Part shown: positions 1-12,053 of the stretch, piece after piece | Layout: each line of letters begins with the position of its first letter | Position numbering within the stretch: position 1 is the first letter of the stretch | Source of the DNA: Pyricularia pennisetigena | Taxonomy: Eukaryota; Ascomycota; Sordariomycetes; Magnaporthales; Pyriculariaceae | Reading direction: 5' to 3' | DNA: 64,000 nt | NCBI RefSeq assembly: GCF_004337985.1 | Contig: NC_043740.1 | Location: 4,731,534 to 4,795,533, forward strand | Notes under the pieces: model-generated | Told to the model about the DNA's origin: nothing | Seen by the model: the letters and a program-made list of their open reading frames with translations, nothing else | The model's database searches: none | Translations under genes and position numbers: made by a program

Positions 1-167
1 TCGGCTCCACACCGAGCCAGGGATCGGACAAGGATCCACTACCTCCGGATTTAAGCGCGTCTCTTGAGCGCGTCGTTGATTGTAATTTCTCTCTTCTCTT
101 CAGTTTAGAATTTTCGTCGATAGCGCCTAATATACTGAGGTTCTCCAATGTATGCCTGGCCGTGACA
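1..167. other. Window-edge sequence of unknown origin
   Basis: This stretch is less AT-rich than what follows and shows no ORF. It ends just where homology to a Copia pol segment begins. It could be the edge of another repeat, but I cannot assign it. Confidence 0.3.
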
Positions 168-458
168 TATAATAATTATAGCTAACAATATACGCCAAGT
201 AAATGGTATATTAATATTAGCAAAAATTCGATATTATACAAACCTTCCACCCGCAAAAAACACATAATAACTAACCTAATTTTATATTTTGTAGGTTTAT
301 TATTTTCACCTTTTTTAATTTAAATACCGGCCGGGCAAAAAAGAATTTACGGCCTGCAGGCATTTTAGTTTTATAAATAGAACGAAACGTTTTTGCAATA
401 ACCATTGAATTGAATTTAAACGCTAAAACCGTTAACCATTTAGCTCTTTCAGGGTTAT
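168..458 (-). mobile_element. Copia pol fragment (oldest nested copy)
   Basis: About 290 bp align by eye, base after base with many transitions, to 4128-4419, the part of the complete Copia relic just upstream (in element sense) of its reverse transcriptase motifs. Shared blocks include the AATATACGCC run and the TTTAAATACCGGCCGGG run. The match stops exactly where the LTR at 459 starts, so this is a piece of an older Copia copy into which another copy inserted. It is on the minus strand like the later copies and has no coding capacity. Confidence 0.7.
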
Positions 459-1012
459 TGTTAACAATATGGGTTGCTAACAGGGGGTTAAGCATTAGCC
501 TAGGTGCGGCCTGGTGCTAGTTGCGGTGTAAAAGCCTGTAATTACAGGGTTTATATACACTAAATTCACTAATTTTGGGATTAATAAATTTAATTTATTA
601 GTGGGGGAAACTTTGCTTTGTCTCCTTTATATACTTTCCGACATCGAAGTGGGGGTCCGCACCCCGCAAAAGGTTCCGGTACCGCATACGATTTTCCGAA
701 AAATTATTTTGTATACGTTGTTCAAAAAACACCCTTATTTCCATACAAACCATTTTTGGGTTCGCATTAATTTGCTAATTTGGTGAAAATTTTAACCCGG
801 TACAGGGTAGCTGATTCGTAAATGCAGGGTGGGTATTAAACCCGGTATAGGGTGAAACCCCATTCGCTAACTTTAAATCGCCATTCCTATATTATATAAA
901 ATATAATAAAAAGTTTGACAATTTTAGCAACCCCATTTCGGCATTATTAATTGTAATTTATAAACAAATAAAAGTGGACCCATTATATGCTAAATAACGT
1001 ATATAATTAATA
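459..1012 (-). repeat. Copia LTR (copy 1, 554 bp)
   Basis: It starts TGTTAACAATATGGG and ends TTAATA, a decayed form of the TTAACA end kept in the two other copies, so the original ends were the short inverted pair TGTTAA/TTAACA. It aligns over its whole length to 1693-2245 and 8767-9319. It is followed by 680 bp of element 3' sequence, which makes it the 3' LTR of a minus-strand copy whose other LTR is not in the window. Confidence 0.85.
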
Positions 1013-1692
1013 TCCCCTTTTTTTGCTATTATTTACATAAAGTCGGAAAAAACAAATATATTAAAAATAAAACCCCAAAAAAAAAATCCCTTTTGTATCC
1101 CAACCCGACTCTAACTCCCGATATAAACCCCCTGGATAATTAAACCTTTTATACCGACCTATAACCCCTTAAATGGACAAACCCCCGAATTGGAAAAAAC
1201 CCTTAAAATTGTAATAACCCCCGAATTTAAACCCCCGACTCGCATAATATTAACCCACGGAATTAATTATTAAACCAGGTAATTAACTTGGTTATTCGTT
1301 GGTAATAGTCCAAATTAGGCATATTATATAAGGTATTTCGAATACGTAAATCGCCCAAAACACGAGCTTTTTCAATTTTAATTCAATTTTAGGTATAAAG
1401 TCGGTATAATTTGTTTATTCATTAACCTATGCAGGGTAAATTCGGGTAATACGGACGGTATTAGGTTAACAAAAATCCAATATTTGTAAAAAAAACATGT
1501 AATGGGTAATTAATTAACGAATTCATTAAATACCTTAAAATTTAATAGGTAAAAACTAGGCTTTTTGGGGTTTAAACCCTATAAATTTTAAAAAAAAACT
1601 TTGTAAATTGGACGCGTTAAAGGCTTTGTTAAGCTATTAACGGGTATTTGTTTGGATTCCAGATATTTTAAAATTATTAATTTTTTTATAAT
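1013..1692 (-). mobile_element. 3' internal end of a second Copia copy
   Basis: It aligns to 2246-2922, the 3' non-coding region and the very end of the RNase H frame of the fuller copy. It is cut off at 1692 by the next LTR. This copy was therefore interrupted inside its RNase H end by insertion of the element at 1693-9319. It is AT-rich and has no surviving frame. Confidence 0.75.
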
Positions 1693-2245
1693 TGTCAACA
1701 ATATAGGTTGCTAACAGGGGGTTAGGTATTAGTCTAGGTGCGGCGTGGTGCTAGTTGCGGTGTAAAAGCCTGTAATTACAGGGTTTGTATACATTAAATT
1801 CACTAATTTTGGGATTAATAGATTTAATTCATTGGTGGGGGAAATTTTGCTTTATTTCCCTTATATACTTTCCGACATCGAAATGGGGGTCCGCACCCCG
1901 TAAAGGGTTCCGGTACCGCACACGATTTTCCGAAAATTATTTTGTATACGTTGTTGAAAAAACACCTTTATTTCCATATAAACCATTTTTGGGTTCTCAC
2001 TAATTTGCTAATTTGGTGAAAATTTCAACTCGGTATAGGGTAGTTAATTCGTAAATGCAGGGTGGGTATTAAACCCGGTACAGGGTGAAACCCCAGTCGC
2101 TGATTTTGAATCGCAATTCCTGCAACACACAAGATATAATAAAAAATTTAACAACTTGAGCAACCCCATTTCGGCGTTATTTATTGTGGCTTATATACAA
2201 ATGAAAATGGACCCATTACATGCTAAATAACGCATATAATTAACA
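1693..2245 (-). repeat. Copia 3' LTR (copy 2, 553 bp)
   Basis: It begins TGTCAACAATATAGG and ends TTAACA, and aligns fully to 459-1012 and 8767-9319. It lies beyond the RNase H end of the element, so it is the 3' LTR of the minus-strand copy. Confidence 0.87.
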
Positions 2246-2787
2246 CCCCCTTTTTTTGCTACTATTTATATAAAATCGGAAAAAAAATACATAATAATAA
2301 AACCCTAAAAAAAAAATCCCTTTTATATTCCAACCCGACTCGAACTCCCGATATTAACCCCTTGGATAATTAAACCCTTTGTACCGACCTGTAACCTCTG
2401 AGATGGACGAACCCCCGAATTGGAAAAAACCCCCAAAATTATAATAACCCCCGGATTCAAACCCCCGATTCGCATAATATTAACGCACAGAATTAACTAT
2501 TAAACCAGGTAATTAATCTGGTTTTTCGTTGGTAATAGTCCAAATTAAACATATTATATAAGGTATTTCGAATGCGTAAATCGCCCAAAACACGAGCATT
2601 TTCAATTTTAATTCAACTTTTAATATAAAATCGGTATAAATTGCTTATTAATTAACCTGTGCGAGGTAAATTCGGGTGATACGGCCGGTATTGGGCTAAT
2701 AAAAATCCAGTATTTGCGAACAAAGGAAGTGTAATAGGTAATTAATTAACGAATTAATTAAATACCTTAAAATTCAATAGGTAAAAA

Positions 2788-3270
2788 CTAAGCTTTTAGG
2801 GGTTTAAATTTTATAAATTTTAAAAAAACCTTATAAATTGGAAGCGTTAGGGGTTTTATTAGGCTATTAGCGGGTATTTGTTTGGATTCCAGGTATTTTA
2901 AAATTATTAATTCTTTTATAATTAATTCCCGTACGTAATAAAATTTTAATAACGTATATTTAATACGTTGGTGGTGCGTAGGGTTATATGCGCTAGCTAT
3001 AAAACCTATATTATTTCCAAATAATACAATAAAGCCTTTTATAAATAGTCCAATCTTTATAAATAAGTTTTTAAACCATTGTGCTTTACGCAGGGTTTCC
3101 GTTAAAACATCGGTTTCGGTTTTTGGAGTGTTTAAAACTATAATACTAACCTTTTTGCATTTCCACGTTATACGGCCCCCAAATAGGGTATACAAATATC
3201 CGTAAATGGATTTTGAATTTTCCTTAGCCCCGGCAAAATCGCTATTATGAAAACCCAGTAATTTTAAACC
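2788..3270 (-). pseudogene. Copia RNase H domain remnant
   Basis: The minus-strand frame shows the order typical of a Copia RNase H: an SDFAG block (normally SDADWAG, the first catalytic Asp region), then a GYLYTLFGGRITWKCKK block (normally GYVF..GG..SWKSKKQ), then an ETD block (normally TEAEY), and near the end a long stretch around H..RIKYT and a closing LIKPL (normally LTKPL). The frame is open for over 130 codons, but this is only the end of a polyprotein that is interrupted upstream. It is not a functional gene. Confidence 0.85.
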
Positions 3271-3747
3271 TTTAAAACCCCCTATTAGTAAATTGGGTGG
3301 TAATTCGGTTTTAAATATTCTATTTCCGTTACAAATAAATAAGGATTTAAAACCCGCTAAATAACGTAATAAGTTTTTAGCTGCCGTTAAATGGATTTTA
3401 ATGGTTTTTGTTAAAAAACGTAAAAACTATTAAACCGTAAAGCCGATATCCGGGCGCGTTAATAGCATTAAATATATAAAAATGCCGATAATACGTTGTA
3501 ATAATTTAATTTCCAGCGCATTTACGGGTTTACCCCGGTTATATTTTAACACACCCGGTTATAAAAAAATAAATATAACTTTGCAATTAACTAATCCGAA
3601 CGTTGTTAATACTTCCTTTATATAATGATTTTAATGGAGTTAAAATAGGCGTCTAAGCCTATCCTTTATAATTTAAACGCCTAAAAAATAGGTTGTAGGG
3701 CCCCCATTTTCCAACGCGTATATTTTATTAAAACGGGCTTTTAAATC

Positions 3748-4340
3748 CTAAATATATTGCAGTTTAGGACCTATTAGCAGGTAATCGTTTACGAAAATAA
3801 CGATAAAATCCTTGGATTCAACGTTATAAAAAACAGCGGGATTAAAAATTAATGGTTTAAAACCTTTTTCAAAAAATAGGGTTTTAAATTTGTTTTGCCA
3901 TTTTTTTAAACCCTGTTTCAAACCATATAACGCTTTTTCCAACTGTGTAACCTGCAATTTTTTCGGGTTATAACCCATTTCCACTAAAGTTTTAGCAGTA
4001 ATAGGGTTACAATTTTTTACCCATTCGTTAAAACCGTTTGGAATTTGCAAATATATATTTACGTCGGTAAAGTTACTATTTAAAAACGTACGGATAAAAT
4101 CGTTTTGTTTTATTTCCCAATTTTGTGCATTAATTATAACTAATAATATACGCCAAATAGCTGGTATATTAATGTTAGCAAAAGTTTCGATATAATTCAG
4201 GCCTTCGACCTGTAAAAGACCCCTAATACCAAATTTAATTTTATATTTGAAAGGCTTATTATTTTAATCCTTTTTTAATTTAAATACCGGCCGGGTGAAA
4301 ACGAGTTTACGGTTTATTGGTATTTTAATTTTTGGGACAA
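3748..4340 (-). pseudogene. Copia reverse transcriptase remnant
   Basis: The open piece at 3748-4050 reads M.IPNGF..., then LEKALYGLKQGLKKW (the family has L.KALYGLKQAPR.W), and ends in FVNDYLLIG at the active site. The Copia motif there is YVDD; the first of the two catalytic aspartates is Asn here, a G-to-A change in the coding strand that would kill polymerisation. Pro to Leu in the LKQAP motif is likewise a C-to-T change. Upstream the frame is broken several times. The domain is inactive. Confidence 0.87.
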
Positions 4341-4902
4341 AGCGGAAGGTTTTTGCAATAACGATTTGGTCGAATTTAAACGCTAAAACAATTAACTATT
4401 TAGCACTTTTAAGGTTATTTAAAACCTGTTAGTAACTATTTGGTTCACCATTTTTGATGCGCTTCTTTTTTATTTTCCTTTTGGTTTAAAAACAAAATAA
4501 TGCACGTAATCTATATTCATTAAATCTGGGTTTTCGAATTGCGTATTTGAATTATTTATATTTTGTATTTTAAGTGCTAAAAACACCAGAATTTCCGTTG
4601 TTTTAAATACTGGATTAGGTACCGCTACCGTTATAAGCTTTGGGGGGCGAACGGTAGGCTGTACAAACCTAGCAGGCACTTTATTTTCAAGGTTCAAATA
4701 TTCTGTAACGGGCTGTAATTGCCCTGGAACCGGTAGTAAATACCCTGTATTTTCAAAGTTTTTTAAGGGATAATTATCCGCTGGAACGCTGTTAATTTCG
4801 TTTTTAAATTCAAAATTAAAATCCCCCTTTAAAATGTGTAGCGTTTTCCCTGGAATAACCAAATTTTCAACGTATATACCCTTTATAATTTTACGGTAAA
4901 AG

Positions 4903-5739
4903 TTATATATACGGCCGTTTAACGGGTGCGTAAACCAACATTGTAAAATTTAATAAATGGGTTAAAAATTTCACCGTTTCGGTGCGGGGAACCAATTTAT
5001 TAAATTTTTGGCGTTTTTCCAACGGTATAATAGCCTGGTATACAATATTAATTGCCCGAAAATACCCTAAATTGGGTTTGTGCGGTAATCCAGGTTGGAA
5101 TTCGGAATAAAATTCCTCGTAAAATATTAAATCCCTATTAATTACCGCTGTACGGTTAACTAAATTAATCACGGTACATAGTAAATAACACCATAAATAT
5201 AACGGTAAACCCGCCGCTATAATAGTAAACCGAAACTTATCCAAAATAACCTTAACGGACCGTTCCGTTAATACGTTTTGGCCGTGGTTATAAGGATTCG
5301 AAATGCTAAAATTAACACCTTTACTTGTAAACCAATTTTAAAGGTTTATATTAACTTCGTACCCCCCATCGAAGTAAAAATTCAGGGGGTAACGCCCGTA
5401 CGTAATTTTTAAAACCCTAAAAAAACCTTTAATAGCCATTAAAACCGTAGGTCCGGTTTTATTTTCTAATAGGATAAACCACCGAAAACGTGATTTTCGG
5501 TCCACTAGTAACAAAAATACGGGCTTTTTATTGTAAAAATTAGGTTTAAAAATCATTGTATTACCTCTCATAAAATCGAAAATAATAAGGGGTGTAGGGA
5601 ATACAATTTTATTTGTACGCCTAACAAAAATGGTTTTAATATAAATAACATAGGTAATTGTCCTAATTTTATCGAAATTAGGTAAACCTTTTATAATTTT
5701 AACGGTTTTTTTTAGCAATAATAACCCTATATGCCCCAA
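4903..5739 (-). pseudogene. Copia integrase remnant
   Basis: Two open pieces (5338-5739 and 4903-5244), in different frames, cover an integrase. The first starts with a GHIG block where Copia proteins have RLGH (the zinc-binding region), then a FDFMRGN block where DLxGP with the first catalytic Asp is expected, then a LVDRKSRFRWF block (normally VDD.SR..W), and ends at FDGGYE (normally DNGGEF, second catalytic Asp region). The second piece carries a TAVINRDLIFYEEFY block from the C-terminal side. The frame break and altered motifs make it non-functional. Confidence 0.8.
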
Positions 5740-6185
5740 ACGTCTGTGCTATGACAGGGTTTTTTGGGCCTGGATTTCGTTACAATTACCTGTAATTCCA
5801 TTTCCTTTAAAGGTTAACCAACCGTCCGTAATCCGTTTTAGGCTTAAAAGGAGGTAATTTACAGGGGCTTGCTCTAAATCCAATAATAAAAAAGGTTTTA
5901 ACAACGGATTTCTTATATGGGAAACCCCCTTTTTTCGGAAATAATCCCTTTTATACTAAACTGCATAAAAGGGTTATTTAACGGTATGCCGGGCCTAGGG
6001 GGCCTAATTTCACGTGGATTTTCGGGGTTTTTACCGCTAAATTTCTGCGTTATAGGTGAATTTACGGTTATTTCCGTATTTTGTTCGGGATTTAGCTTTT
6101 CCGTTACTGTATTTTCTTCCGGTTCCGAATCGGTGTAAATTTAATAATCCTCGTAATCTTCGGGGTTTATGCTATTTAATTTTAT

Positions 6186-7993
6186 TTACAGCGGGGTTGC
6201 GTAACCCTTTATAACCCCTTGTAAAACTATATCAAAAACGGTGTTATATTTACCTATTACACAGGCGTAATTCGAAATAACGTTATTTTGAACAAGGATA
6301 TTGCACCCTTTAACCTTTGAACAAAACGAATATTTAGCGGTATTTAAACGTTCCCACGCCTTGCGATTTTTATCGTACAAAGTATTTTTTACTAATACCC
6401 CCCTTATATTATAATATACAAAACCATTAACGATATTTATTCCAAACGAGGGGATATATAAAACGTTATTTAACGTACTTTTTCTAAATTCGTCAGTTTT
6501 TCGGCCCTAACGGATGTGTATTTTTACAATTCCGGTATTTACAGGCCTAATAGGGCCATTTCTTGTACCGATTTCGATTGTAAAACCGGGGGTATAATCG
6601 GTAAAAAATTGCTTATTTGCAAAAATATGGTGCGTGCTATTTACATCGTACAGGATAGGGTAATTTAATTTCCATAATTTAGGGGTCCTTTTTACGCCGC
6701 GTTTAGGTTTTGTTTTAACCCTAAAATTAACTGTTAAAATTTGTGGTTTTAGCGTTTTACCGGTATCGGTTTGCGAATCCGAATCGGAACGTAATTTTAT
6801 AATTCCGCTAATAGCGGAATTAACCTCCTGTTCCAGGGCGTTATACGCTGCGCCTTTATTAACGTCACCTGGAATCGAGCCCGTAAATAATTCGAAATTT
6901 ATAAAAGTTATGGACGTTCCAGCGGTTAATTCGCTGGAATTGGAGGATTTAGTATTTTTTGCAAAAACAGAATCCGAATTAAAGTTTTTACTTTTTTTTC
7001 TTGATTTAGAGGTGTTTTCCTGCCCATTATTCTCCTTTTTAGCGCCTTTTTTAGCTTTTTATTAACCCGTTTTTTTGCCTTCAGACCTATAATTAACGGC
7101 CTTAGCCGTTGTAAAGCCTGAAATCGAATTTTCGCATATAAGGTCCGCCATAAGGTATTGCAAATTTAATTTTTCCGAATTTTGGCCTATTACCTGCAGG
7201 GCCCGTTGAGTACTGCGTTGGCGTTCGGTCCAAATAAGGAATATCCCCTTTGAAGCCCGTAGGTCTTAATTTCGTACGTTTACGGGGTTAATTTGCACGT
7301 TGGTATTCGCTAATTTAACAACCAGTAAATTAAAACGGTTATTAAATTTGGGTATTGCTTTTTTAAATTTTGAAACATTTAAGGCGTGGAATTCCCGATA
7401 TAGTGAATTTCGACTGATTTCGGGTGCAACGGAATAACTATTTTCCAGGGTTTTATAAACCGTTACGGGGCTGGAATGCTATGTAATAAATTTTGAGGGT
7501 TTTTTGGTTAAACTGTTTTTTATAAGTAATAATAGGATTAATTACTCGTATTCCGGTAGGGTATAACCAATTATAGGGTGGCAAATAAGTTCCGCTGTTT
7601 TTATAACCTTAAATCATATTATTAACGCCTGTTTCCACAAATCGTAATTGCTAAGTTTTATTAATTTACAATTTTCGGGGAAAAAAACACCCGTTTCGAT
7701 AATTTTTTACCTATCCCGCTACCTAAAATGAGGTTACCAGGTGGATTAGGGGGTGCGGTAGCGGGTTTGTTTTCCGAATTACTATTTAAATCAGTGGAAT
7801 TACCGTTTTTTAGGGTTAATAAGGTAGTTAATTGTTGAATTGTTTTTTAAAATTAATCTATTTGCGTAGTTAACGCTTTTAATTGCAGGTTTTGGGCTTG
7901 TAATTTAGCGGTTAAAACTTCGTTTGGGCTGGGTTTAAGCCTTTTATTATTTGGAATTGGGCCGGGAAAGCCCAATATAGGGCTGTTTTCCAT
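6186..7993 (-). pseudogene. Copia gag / pol N-terminal remnant
   Basis: Between the integrase and the 5' LTR the minus strand holds only short frames. An ATG at 7993 opens a frame reading MENSPILGFPGPIP... for about 45 codons before a stop, a plausible gag start. At 6186-6380 another short frame of about 64 codons survives. Position within the element implies gag and protease; I recognise no zinc-knuckle motif, so the domain call rests on position. Confidence 0.5.
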
Positions 7994-8766
7994 TGTAAAG
8001 TAATTTGAATTATAATTGCAATTCGTTAATTTATAGCGATAATTAATTAACCTAATTGTTTAAGGGTAAATACCTTATTAATTTAGGATTTTCATACAGT
8101 TTGCCTTTTAACGGGTATAGGCTTGTAATTGCCAATTACAGGGTTTATTGCTATTTTTAATGGTTAAAATCCATTGAAATACAGGGTTGGAATCCCTAAA
8201 ATCTATAATTAATGGGTGCCCTGGTATTTGTACCAATCCAGGTACACGTAACGATTTCAATTCGTTAAATGGGTGCAAAGTAAATTGCAGGGTATCGTGC
8301 AGGGTAAATTAACCATTAACGTAATTCCGCTAATAAATTTATGGGCTATTATAAACTTTATTAAACGCATTAGGATTTAATGGGTTATTAGCGAACGAAT
8401 ACAGGGGTTTTTGGCCCTAATTCGCTAGCGTAAACCCTATTAAAAATTTGAACCAATCACAATGGCGTGCACGATCTATAAAAACCGCACCAAAAATTTT
8501 TAGATTTGCAATGCAAGCGATCGCTGCAGTACCTAAAAAGGCCTAAATCGAACGCTAATTTTAAGCGATCCCCATTGTAAATACAGGGGGTTAGGTGCTA
8601 AATTAGCGCCTAAAACCAACAATTTTGCACAAAAACAGCAATATTTTCGTCAGTATACGTGCTATAAAAATGCGACAATAACCAAAATAAAACCTAAATT
8701 TCAGGCTTTCCAGCAATGCAAAATGCATTTTAATGCACAAACTAAAACCTTTCCGGGTTTATAACC

Positions 8767-9319
8767 TGTTAATAATATGGGTTGTTAACAGGGGGTTAGG
8801 CATTAGCCTAAGTGCGGCGTGGTGTTAATTACGGTGTAAAAACCTGTAATTACAGGGTTTATATATATTAAATTCACTAATTTTGGGATTAATAAATTTA
8901 ATTTATTGGTGGGGGAGATTTTGCTCTATCTCCCTTATATACTTTCCGATATCGAAATTGGGTCCGCACCCCGGAAAGCGTTCCGGTGCCGCATACGATT
9001 TTCCGAAAAATTATTTTATATGCGTTGTTTAAAAAAACACCCTTATTTCTATACAAACCATTTCTTGGTTCGCACTAATTTGCTAATATGGTGAAAATTT
9101 AAACCCGATACAGGGTAGCTGACTCGTAAGTCCAGGGTGGGTGTGAACCCGGTATAGGGTGAACCCCATTCGCTGGCACTTTGAATCGCAACTCCTGCAA
9201 TACAAAATATAACGGAAAAAGCCGACAGCCCCAACAGCCCCACTTCGGCCCTATCTATTGTGGCTTATATAAAAATAAAAGTGGACCTATTATATGCCAA
9301 ATAACGCATATAATTAACA
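8767..9319 (-). repeat. Copia 5' LTR (copy 3, 553 bp)
   Basis: It begins TGTTAATAATATGGG and ends ATTAACA, with end-to-end similarity to the LTRs at 459 and 1693. It borders the gag side of the element. The sequence right of it is not the expected continuation of the interrupted older copy. Confidence 0.87.
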
Positions 9320-9384
9320 CTGTTTTTTCGATTTTTTTCGATTTTCGATTTTGTTGAATATTATTTTTAATTCTTAACCAAATT

Positions 9385-10230
9385 TCATAATTTTTCAACG
9401 TGGGGGGTCGTATATATATGTACCGTTATAATAGATTTTTGTATATATACCGTATTATATAAACCGTTCAATAAGCAAATAGGCAAAGTTTACACTTTTT
9501 TGTATAGAATTTACAATTGCAATTCGTTTATACTTTCACAAATTTTAACGATAATAAAACCAAAACTTCAGGATTGGATTACGTATACAAACGAACGTCC
9601 ACGTATAATTCAATTTATAATATTGGTTTTAACAATTTCTTTATAGTGAAAAATGCTAAATGTGTATTTTATGAATCTTTTCGCTTTATTTAATTAATTG
9701 TATATTATTTTTGTTTTGCAGCCATACTGTTATGGATTCGTGCTTAAGGCACATATCACGTGATGAGATACAGGAGCGGGTCGGGGACAATGTATAAAAG
9801 GGAAAGACACTACCACGACCCGGACACACACCTTTCCTTCCTTCTCCCCTCAGCGTTAGTAATAACACCAATAAGGATACTTAACGGTCCCAAGGCCGTT
9901 GGCTTACCCTATAACACATACTTTATAATTTCTGCACGTGGGGCGTGGCATATACATATAGACTATAATTTTATAGTTTGGTACACATATCCAACTATAT
10001 AAGCCGTTAAATACGCGGATAGGCAAGGTATATTTAATTCTATATATAATTTATAATCGAAACGTTGTTATATTTTCACCAATTTTGAGATTAATATAAC
10101 CAAAGTTCTAAGGAGTGGATAACGTATATAAACAAACGTCAACATAAAATCCGATTTATAATAACCGCTTTTTTCACTTTTTACTTCATTTAATCAAATA
10201 GAATTTATAAAGCAACAGTTTATAAGCATT
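9385..10230 (+). repeat. Diverged direct repeat pair, AT-rich
   Basis: About 9385-9720 and 9923-10230 are similar in order: both have CGTGGGG, then a TATA-rich run, then ATAAGCCGTT/ATAAACCGTT, a GGATAGGCAA/AAATAGGCAA block, an ATAACCAAAG/AAAACCAAAA block, GGATTGGATTACGTATA/GGAGTGGATAACGTATA, and a TTTATAATA block. Differences are mostly transitions. The units start about 540 bp apart. They could be the LTRs of a small decayed element or a tandem duplication; no coding sequence lies between them. The AT-rich remainder (9320-9384, 10231-10690) shows no gene. Confidence 0.6.
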
Positions 10231-10690
10231 TATCTACAAATTTATAAAATAATGGATATATCAAAGTTCCTTTCACTTTTACCAAAATTTGCGTAAATTA
10301 TTCAGTTTTTGAATAAATCATCAGTTAATATAGAAATATTAATATCATTTTTGTTTAAATCGATAATTGCATGCTTTTTGCAGTTTTGGGTCCGCTAAGC
10401 TATTAATATTGTAGTTTAGTTTCAAATTAATATTATATATCACAATTTAAAGTAAAAATTAAATGTAATAAAAAATTACAAATTTTACTAAACATTTAAA
10501 TATCTTTCCAAATACACTGGCTACAAAAGCGCGGCTGCAGGTAAAAGAATTAGCAAGCTCCAATTATTCCAACACAGGTTATTTTATATTTTTATAATTT
10601 CTATTTATTTTTTTATTCGAATGTTCAATTACATATTATAATTAAACCATTTCTTTTTGCTATTATAATGCGAACATATAATATATACCC

Positions 10691-10812
10691 GCTATAAAGG
10701 GCGAAATGCGACAAATTGTCGTTATTAGTACCGGCGTACGGCTATAAACGGCGAAATACGACAAATTGTCGTTGGTGGTACCGCCATAAACGGGGAAATG
10801 CGACAAATTGTC
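10691..10812 (+). repeat. Three tandem units with an embedded palindrome
   Basis: Units starting at 10691, 10741 and about 10782 share GC(T/C)ATAAA(C/G)GG(C/G)GAAAT(G/A)CGACAAATTGTC. Each contains CGACAA-A-TTGTCG, six-base inverted arms around one base (the third copy has lost the outer base of the right arm). Spacing is 50 then 41 bp. Confidence 0.75.
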
Positions 10813-10820
10813 CTCAGATT

Positions 10821-11033
10821 AAAACGACCGCGTTCTTTTCGGCTAATGTAATTGGTCGAAAAACCATATATGGAGCGCTCGGTCCCCACTGCGAAGCAGG
10901 GGGGTCTAGTTTGAGCACTGAGACTAAACGAGCGCGATATTTTCGGCCAATGTAATTGGTCGCAAAGCCATGTGGCTGAAAGCTACTTGGAGCGCTCGGA
11001 CCCCGCAGGGGTCTAGTCTGAGCACTGGCACTA
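10821..11033 (+). repeat. Duplicated ~104 bp unit at the AT/GC boundary
   Basis: Unit 1 (10821-10924) and unit 2 (about 10924-11033) share the series CGCG.T.TTTTCGGC(T/C)AATGTAATTGGTCG, AAA(A/G)CCAT, TGGAGCGCTCGG(T/A)CCCC, GGGGTCTAGT(T/C)TGAGCACTG. Unit 2 has an extra short insertion. Each unit has the palindrome GAGCGCTC and a CCCC/GGGG inverted pair. From here rightward base composition changes abruptly from AT-rich to gene-like. Confidence 0.75.
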
Positions 11034-12053
11034 GGTCCACTCCTCTCCGTCGCTTTGCTTCACCGCCTACCCGCTCGATCGTGCACACTTCTCCGACGCG
11101 GTTGCGATTATGCGCGAGGGGGAATAAGCCGTGCAAAGAGCGGATGGAACATTAGATTTCTTGAAATTTCTGTATTGCGACTGGACTTCTATTTCCGTTT
11201 ATGTGAAAAAAAAATGAAAAAAAAAAGTGCAGGAGCACCAAATAGCATGCGGGTATATGGTACGACATCAGGTTCCCAACCTAGGCCAAATTCGCCCAGA
11301 AACTCGCGCAGGGGTTACAGCCATCAACTTTTTCCCTCGGGGTGTGCAGCCCATCGAACCTCGAACGACGACAATCGCTTATCATTGTTCTAGCATGTCA
11401 AATTGAATCAAAGAAAAGCAAAGCCGTTCTGTAAAAAGAAACTAGCCGGGATCATGCTGCCCGAGCTGCCTTGGCCCCAGCCCCGAAAAGACGAACAAAA
11501 AAACGGTGACGGCAAGTCGGAATGCCAAAGAAATGCTCGGCCTAGCCAACCCCCCCACCGACCAATCAGCGCCAACCACGACTGCGACCCCTTGTCGACA
11601 ACATCCACTTGTCGACAGGACGACCCAACCTCGTGCAGTGCTGCCCAAAAAAAACAAAGAGGTTACTACAGATGCGTAGATGGCGGCACGTCGTGGTCAC
11701 CGCCAGTTTGTCAAGTGCAGGAACCTTGGGTGACTGGGGGGTTTGCCTCGGATCCATGAATATCCACCCTGTTCTGGTCTGCCATTTTACTGTGTATAAA
11801 GATGCCGCCACGCTCGCCCAAGTTTACGACTTGTTGTTTTTCTTTCTTTTTTTCTCCTCAGGGGCGGGCACCTCTCGAGTTTCTTCAGGGTGTGCCAGAG
11901 GTGTGTGTGTGTAGTGGTGTTTCTTTTTTTTTCCCTTTTCGCGAGAGGGGGGTTAGAGAGAAACACAAACACATACACACTTTTTTTCTCATAAGCCTAA
12001 TTTTAATCATTATCTTGCCGCTCGAGCTTCAGGCAAAAAAAGAGTTGGTCATC
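11034..12053. other. Intergenic, upstream of the Cys-protein gene
   Basis: No convincing gene is seen; overlapping short frames on both strands disagree and lack family features. A TATAAAG lies at 11795-11801, followed by a pyrimidine-rich leader, both placed suitably for the gene starting at 12054. Confidence 0.5.
11795..11801 (+). promoter_or_regulatory. TATA box candidate
   Basis: TATAAAG lies 253 bp before the chosen start codon at 12054. A pyrimidine-rich tract typical of fungal leaders follows it. Confidence 0.35.

Larger units (their letters stand above)
1693..9319 (-). mobile_element. Ty1/Copia LTR retrotransposon relic
   Basis: The element is 7,627 bp, bounded by two 553 bp LTRs that both start TGT(T/C)AA and end TTAACA. 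Reading on the minus strand the order is LTR (8767-9319), gag-like start (7993), integrase (about 5740-4900), reverse transcriptase (about 4340-3750), RNase H (about 3270-2788), LTR (1693-2245). Integrase before reverse transcriptase is the Copia order; Gypsy has the reverse. Every domain is broken into several frames, the sequence is strongly AT-rich, and catalytic residues are lost. The change pattern (D to N, P to L) fits RIP-type C-to-T mutation. The 5 bp on the left (ATAAT) is not repeated on the right (CTGTT), so no target-site duplication remains. Confidence 0.88.
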